Assembly: GCA_029945375.1 (NCBI GenBank)
Contig: CM057059.1
Location: 1 to 64,000 of the forward strand
Reading direction: 5' to 3'
From: Agaricus subrufescens
Lineage: Eukaryota; Basidiomycota; Agaricomycetes; Agaricales; Agaricaceae
DNA length: 64,000 nt
Both the position numbers and the translations under genes were made by a program. Below, one piece after another: positions 59,311 to 64,000 of the stretch. Under the pieces are notes generated by a model, which worked only from the letters and a program-made list of their open reading frames with translations, was not told where the DNA came from and did no database searches. Position 1 is the first letter of the stretch; every line of letters starts with the position of its first letter.

Positions 59311-60616
59311 GCGTCTAGGCTGACCGTGAGAGATTGGTTTGTGTTGAGCCGAATAACAAGACCGGACAATAACTATCTTACCAAAGATAAAGACTTGGAA
59401 TCATTCCTCGCCATAATGTTGCATGTTAAGGTGGTATGCTACGAATCTTGTGCCGAAGACAGAAATGGTTTGATGTTAACCTGTCTAGCCACTAGTCTTC
59501 CGCCGTCTCATCATTAAGCCTACAGGAAGGCGTGCTATAGATACCGTGATAGGAGCTTGACATCAGAATACAAAACAGAAATACCCTCTGCGGCGCCAGG
59601 GTCCCATACGAGATAAACCATATTTTCTTCGCTTCTGGATCAACTACATTGGGGCATGCATAAGGTTGTCCTGGACAATTACAACAAATAATGATGCGCT
59701 TACATTTCCCAGGAGCAAGCGAATATGATTCGTGTCGGGCGCAGGCGGGGCTACAATGATAGATAACCCAGAACCAAAAGGCGCCTCGGAAGAACCCAGA
59801 GGTCGATTGATTAATCTTCGTCAAGATCCTTTCTCCACCAGACCATGATGCCTATACGCATACACGTGTGGTTTATACTCATAATGGAGTGGAATAAGAT
59901 GTCAGTGTGGCGCGCACGCAATAGTAGAGTCAAAGTCAAAGTGATAGCTGGAAAACTGGGACTTTTCCGATCAAGGTACACGTTTCTAAGACCAGGCAGC
60001 CTCGATTGCCGAAGAAGTTGGAATGTACATCTCCCAATTGGATTGGGTCAGCTCCATAGAGGGTGTCATAGAAAAACTGGACGTAAGGGGCTACTGTATG
60101 AACTGAGTGAACATGGAAGTGTGGCACTTGGCTCTACGTGTTTCGACAATTGATCCTCGGGAGTCCTCTGCCGAAACCATGGTATAAGCGCAAGTCATAT
60201 TTAAGGTGTCAAAGGAGTGGATATCGAGATGATGGACGCGCTACGTGAACCCAACAATGTCAAGGAATAATTGATGGGGCGTGTGACAATCGCTGGAGGC
60301 AAACGTTGGCCATCACATGTACTGGGTCTTCGCATAAAAAGGCCGCTAGCAATCCCGCTGTCGGCTACCTCCTACTCGGTTTAAGAGGCTAGATATAAGT
60401 CGTTAAACCTCGATATCAGGGTCGTAGCCCATGCATGTGGTACTTAACAGATAAGAACCAGAGAAGTACTAATTAGAACGTGCGGATCGGAGTGGTTCCG
60501 ATGTCATGTCCTGGTTGCGCAGTGCGCCATGACGTGGAAGTTTGGCACTGACAACTTTTAAACATAGAGCTTCACCATGAAACCGAAAACAAAACAGGTA
60601 TCAAAAGGCTGCTTGA
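59311..60616. other. Gap with no supported gene
   Basis: About 1.3 kb. It includes the ACCAAAAGGCGCC region near 59776 that parallels 53764. The frames present are short and unrecognised. Confidence 0.5.
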
Positions 60617-60689
60617 TTCCTTCTAGCCGACTCGAACGACTGACCTCGTCATTACTAGTGACGCGCTCTACCAACTGAGCTAAGAAGGA
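60617..60689 (-). tRNA. tRNA-Thr (AGU)
   Basis: Minus-strand cloverleaf: acceptor TCCTTCT/AGAAGGA with discriminator A, D-arm TAGCTCAGTTGGTAGAGC, anticodon loop CTAGTAA on a CGTCA/TGACG stem (anticodon AGT), and T-arm GTCGTTCGAGTCGGC. No intron. TTTT follows about 12 nt past the 3' end. Confidence 0.92.
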
Positions 60690-61392
60690 CTGATAAAGAC
60701 ATTGGACATGTGATCCATGATATGCCATTCGTTCTTCTATATTTTGTGTACCAATTTTACATTGTGTATGTCGACGACTCCATTGAATGAAAGCGAAAAT
60801 GGAGTGAATGGGTAATATATAATAAGATATATATCTTTTTGAGATGAGAATAACCCCGAAGAAAACGAAGGAAAGAGTCGAAAAACGACGAGATGGAGAG
60901 GATATATGAGGGATAAATGCCTGGTTATATGAAAGGGTTGGGGGAATATATGCCGAAATGCCACAAGAGTAGGTATATGGTGATGAGCAGAAGAAAGCGA
61001 AGAATGACAACGAATGGATGTTCCGGGTCACAGACCGTCGTGAGCGCATAGGTTTCGTAAACAAAACCTGATATGCGGCGAAAAACAGAAAACACGTGAA
61101 AAACTTGGTTGTCCGAATTGAGTATAAAGCAAAGGAAAAAGTAAAGGAATGTTCTAAGTGTATCAGAACTTATGCATTCTGATGAGTGGACTGAATCAAA
61201 GTTAGAGACGAAGGAGTGTAGTCCATATTTAGTGGTTGCTTCCAAATGAGGTGATATGAATCATAACAGAGTCATAACGTGAAAGTGCTTGGATAGGTTG
61301 GATATCGAATGAAGAGAATTAGGCATCCCATGCGAGGACAAGGGGTGACGTCTCTTGAATTTTAAAGCTAGAGGTTGAAGCAGGAGAGCTAG
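60690..61392. other. Gap with no supported gene
   Basis: About 700 bp, AT-rich. Overlapping minus-strand frames (60558-61064, 60925-61245) are Phe/Ser/Ile-rich and look like non-coding AT-rich sequence; part of one overlaps the tRNA. Confidence 0.5.
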
Positions 61393-62372
61393 CTATTTGC
61401 TGATCCGCATCGAGCTAGAAGCACACTGTCAATGGAGAGTGCGTGGTATAAGAAGAGGCATAACACACCGGAGGTTTTTTAGGCACAACAGTACTTGTAG
61501 GAGATAACACGTCTTCCTGTTCGGGTGAGGTAACACACCGGAGGTTTTTTAGGCACAACAGTACTTGTAGGAGATAACACGTCTTCCTGTTCGGGTGAGG
61601 TAGGTTGTGGTTCGCTCTGGGTATCGATTCCTGGACTTGTGCTTCTCTGTGCCTCTTCGCCGTCTTGCGTGCCCGGGGGGGTACGCTTCGGCTGCGATCG
61701 GCCCCGTACGAGAGGACGACCGATTCCTATGCCATATTTGGGGCTGACGAGACGCAAACTCAGAATTGGCGTCCTGTCTTCTTCGCGGCTAGAGTCCTGA
61801 TCGGTCTCTTCCTCGTCACAAGGCTCACGGTTCGGAGCGGCGATAGAGGAAGACCGGGAAGCGTAGTCGTCTTTGGCGTCGTGGAAGTTGGAGAGGGAGT
61901 GAGCGGCGTATGAAATCGGATATCGAGGCGAGGCAGGTGAGGCAAGGAGGGAGTCTGAGGCGGAGCGGGAAGAGGAAGGGTCCAAGCATGCAGAGAGATT
62001 ACGGTTGTGCAGATTGAAAGGTAAACGAGAGTGGAGGTTGACCATTTTGCTAACCCCGTGCGGAATTAATTAAAAATGGAGATCTGGCGTGTAGCGTGGC
62101 CTCACCCTTCCTTGGCGCGGACTATGGTCGAGAGTCGAGCGTGGAGGGCCCGCTGGCGGCGAGCGGTCTCGTCGTCGATAGGAGGTCTGCAAGGTCAGTT
62201 AGCCGCGCTCCTGGACGACGGGGTCGCTTACGGCGGGGGCTCTGTCGGGATGAGGAAGGTGCGTTCGTCGGAGGCTGTCTGCGCGGGCTGAGCGGGGGAC
62301 GGGGGGAGGAAACGGAGGACTTGCCGTGGGGAGGCGCCGCGCCCTGCAGAGGCAGCAGAGCCAGTCGAGCAT
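61393..62372 (-). CDS. LAMTOR1/Ego1-like lysosomal adaptor, 5 exons
   Basis: Exons 62325-62372, 62232-62278, 62106-62186, 61539-62049 and 61393-61425 join in phase to 239 codons plus stop. The N-terminus MLDWLCCLCRAR has a CC pair suited to lipid anchoring. DERTFLIPTEPPP and then RRQRALHARLSTIVRAKEGKMVN...PFNLHNR follow. The acidic LIP/LLP segment and the helix with IVRAK...MVN resemble fungal proteins of the LAMTOR1/Ego1 group, which tether the Ragulator/EGO complex and TORC1 signalling to the vacuole. The C-terminal 150 residues are Ser/Pro/Arg/Glu-rich and disordered. Intron 1 would need a GC donor (GCAAGT). A 70-bp tandem duplication covers the last splice donor. Confidence 0.6.
61461..61600. 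repeat. Exact tandem duplication, 2 x 70 bp
   Basis: Bases 61461-61530 and 61531-61600 are identical. The unit starts TAACACACCGGAGG and includes a GTGTGTTA splice donor on the minus strand together with the 3' end of exon 4 of the LAMTOR1-like gene, so the transcript has two copies of the donor. Confidence 0.95.
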
Positions 62373-63429
62373 GGTGGCAGACGCAAGGAGGGCCCCGGCA
62401 AATGCCGCACGGCCATGGCGGGCCCCTCCTTCCCCATTCTCTCGCCCGGCTCTCATTTCCCTCTGTCAACACAATCTGTCAACGCCCATCACGCTTCCCT
62501 TCTGCCCCAGCTTACCTTAGTCCCCGGTCTTGGGGCTGGCAACCATGTCTCTGACCCAGGTTCTACAGCTTCAAACGCCGATCAGCAAGTGCTCGGTCGA
62601 CAGCCTGCCCCTCCTCCCCGTAGCCAAGGGCGTCCAGACCCCAAAACCTGGACTGTACTGTGATGCTCGAAAAGCGCCTAACTGTATGGAGGGCAGGATT
62701 CATTCGCAATCAATCTAATCACCAAACTCCGATCGCGCGTAACCATTTCCCAGGCTTCCCCTGCGAAACCCGGACCATCGATGCATCATGCACAGAGCGG
62801 GCTTAAGATGGCTGCCTTTGGGCCGATGACTGCCCGCGAGATACAGCCCAATCTCAATTTCACATGGCTTCAGCGCCATTTTTATTTAATCAGCTCTTTG
62901 CAGCAATTCAGTTTTTTTAATTCGAGTTCAGTTTATATATAATCGCGTTGCCTCCTTACCAAGCAGAATGTTCTTTCCACAGCCTACACCAAATGAAGTT
63001 ACACCCTATTCTTTGCTCCAATAATGCATCACTGATTAACATTGGTTCACGCATATCTGTTTCATCTGATAGTCCGTACAAGAAAAGGGTGGTCCCAAGT
63101 CGCTGCTTCTTCTCTATAGACCCCGAGACGCGCCGAGACTTTTCAATTCTACAAATTAATTACGGCAGTATTAACTTCATAAGGCCATGTGCTCGTGCGG
63201 AGACAGATGTCAAGTAAAAGAGCGCTAATTCTATACATTAGTATTCCACTATCTCGAAGATGAAAACACATTTCACCAATAAGCTGACTACAACCGACAA
63301 TCTCACAAATGGAAACGCCGTGCAATCTCACGCATCACCGACTCTCTTGTGGGTTGGCCCCGCAAGTAGCCTATACATTTCCCTTTCCAAGCTCGGCAGT
63401 CAGTTGAAGCTTTTTGTTTTTTGACGTAT
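62373..63429. other. Gap with no supported gene
   Basis: About 1.06 kb. The GC-rich first 300 bp is upstream of the LAMTOR1-like gene and contains overlapping + and - frames without domains. The rest is AT-rich with nothing recognised. Confidence 0.45.
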
Positions 63430-63440
63430 AGGCTCCGTAG

Positions 63441-63590
63441 TGCCCGATCCAGTCCAGACATCAATGAACAAACACATGCCACAAGTGGCCCAGATTACTC
63501 AGTCTTATGGGGGAACGTTCGCTAAAGCAGGTGGCGAGGTTCGAGTTACCGAATGCGCCGCAAGTGGTATTTCGTATGTCATCTTTTTAC
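63441..63590 (+). CDS. DUF1330-like fragment, possible exon
   Basis: The peptide PDPVQTSMNKHMPQVAQITQ followed by SYGGTFAKAGGEVRV recalls the DUF1330 ferredoxin-like fold (pattern DP..Y..Y....P..I..YGG....GG.V.V). It runs from about 63441 and the frame continues open to 63703, but the later part looks unrelated and likely crosses a donor at about 63577 (GTATTTCG) or decays. No start exon is identified upstream. It is best taken as an exon or a gene fragment. Confidence 0.35.
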
Positions 63591-64000
63591 CTGATCTTTC
63601 ACTACCAATATGTAATGGACCGATAGCATTTGCTTATGCCACCAGCAAATGCAACAAGTGTTATCTTTTCCAATCTCTTTGCAATCGATGCACCAACGCT
63701 TAGAGTGCTTAATCGCCTAATATCCGACAAGTGGCTGCGATATGAATCTACTTTCCGCTCCACAAAATATCACCCTTGATATCACTTGTGGCGGACTCTA
63801 CTTCTTTATAACCATCAAGCACATGTCTTTTCTTTTAGAACACAAAAAATCGAATTTTGTGTTGTTACTATTATAGATTTCGCTAGAATACCCAAGCATT
63901 TTCCTTCAAACTCGTTACGACAACTACGTAGTCGGGTATAGTTCTAACTATATCGGCGCGTATTCTGAAATCGGATCAATGCGCTTGTTCAGTAAATCGT
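63591..64000. other. End of window, no supported gene
   Basis: About 400 bp of AT-rich sequence without recognisable exons. Confidence 0.4.

Noticed and set aside
60558..61064. 168-codon minus frame overlapping tRNA-Thr
   Set aside because: AT-rich, Phe/Ser-rich composition and it runs through a tRNA gene.
62096..62554. 152-codon + frame near 62.3 kb
   Set aside because: GC-rich antisense of the first LAMTOR1-like exons and promoter; no recognisable motif.
1..64000. CRISPR arrays, bacterial operons or phage genes
   Set aside because: No regularly spaced repeats of that kind; the intron-rich genes are clearly eukaryotic.

Overview
The window looks like nuclear DNA from a mushroom-forming basidiomycete (Agaricomycetes). 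Genes are split by many introns of about 45-60 bp with GT...AG ends. The recognisable proteins fit that group: Mad1, Sqs1, Sec2, a Zn2Cys6 regulator, a Gi-like G alpha, a PWWP protein, an A1 aspartic protease, NACHT NTPases and P450s. I built exon models by hand from splice sites, reading frame and family motifs. Coordinates are exact to the base where the phases close, but none has transcript support.

Layout. 1-9.2 kb is a repeat-rich accessory region: minisatellites, a tandem unit of about 505 bp, a diverged block of about 1.1 kb present twice as direct repeats around 4.3-7.2 kb, several perfect hairpins, and low-confidence minus-strand reading frames, one with a zinc-knuckle-like motif. 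9.2-12.4 kb is a mosaic: a decayed ISWI C-terminus, an intact HNH-nuclease-family gene, and two copies of a P450 5' end that bracket the HNH gene as direct repeats. 13.2-22.3 kb is a housekeeping block: MAD1, an NmrA-like Rossmann protein, an SQS1-like R3H/G-patch protein and a two-helix membrane protein. 24.1-24.7 kb holds a decayed NACHT fragment. 25.1-26.9 kb carries tRNA-Asp and a SEC2-like Rab GEF. 29.0-31.8 kb is an eight-exon Zn2Cys6 factor. tRNA-Trp with a short intron is at 34.5 kb.

36.8-42.4 kb carries a G alpha subunit and a PWWP/IBD-like chromatin protein. 45.1-46.8 kb is a secreted aspartic protease with a 15-nt exon. 47.9-49.4 kb is a two-exon gene I do not recognise. 50.2-59.1 kb is the second accessory region: a 236-bp inverted-repeat element, two tandem NACHT genes whose promoters are also duplicated, and a frame-disrupted P450 between them. 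60.6 kb has tRNA-Thr, and 61.4-62.4 kb a LAMTOR1/Ego1-like gene with an exact 70-bp duplication over a splice donor.

The genes do not form one pathway. The most unusual material is the NACHT pair, with a conserved C-terminal region in place of visible repeats, and the HNH gene framed by P450 fragments. Several long gaps of 1-2.8 kb contain nothing I can support as a gene.
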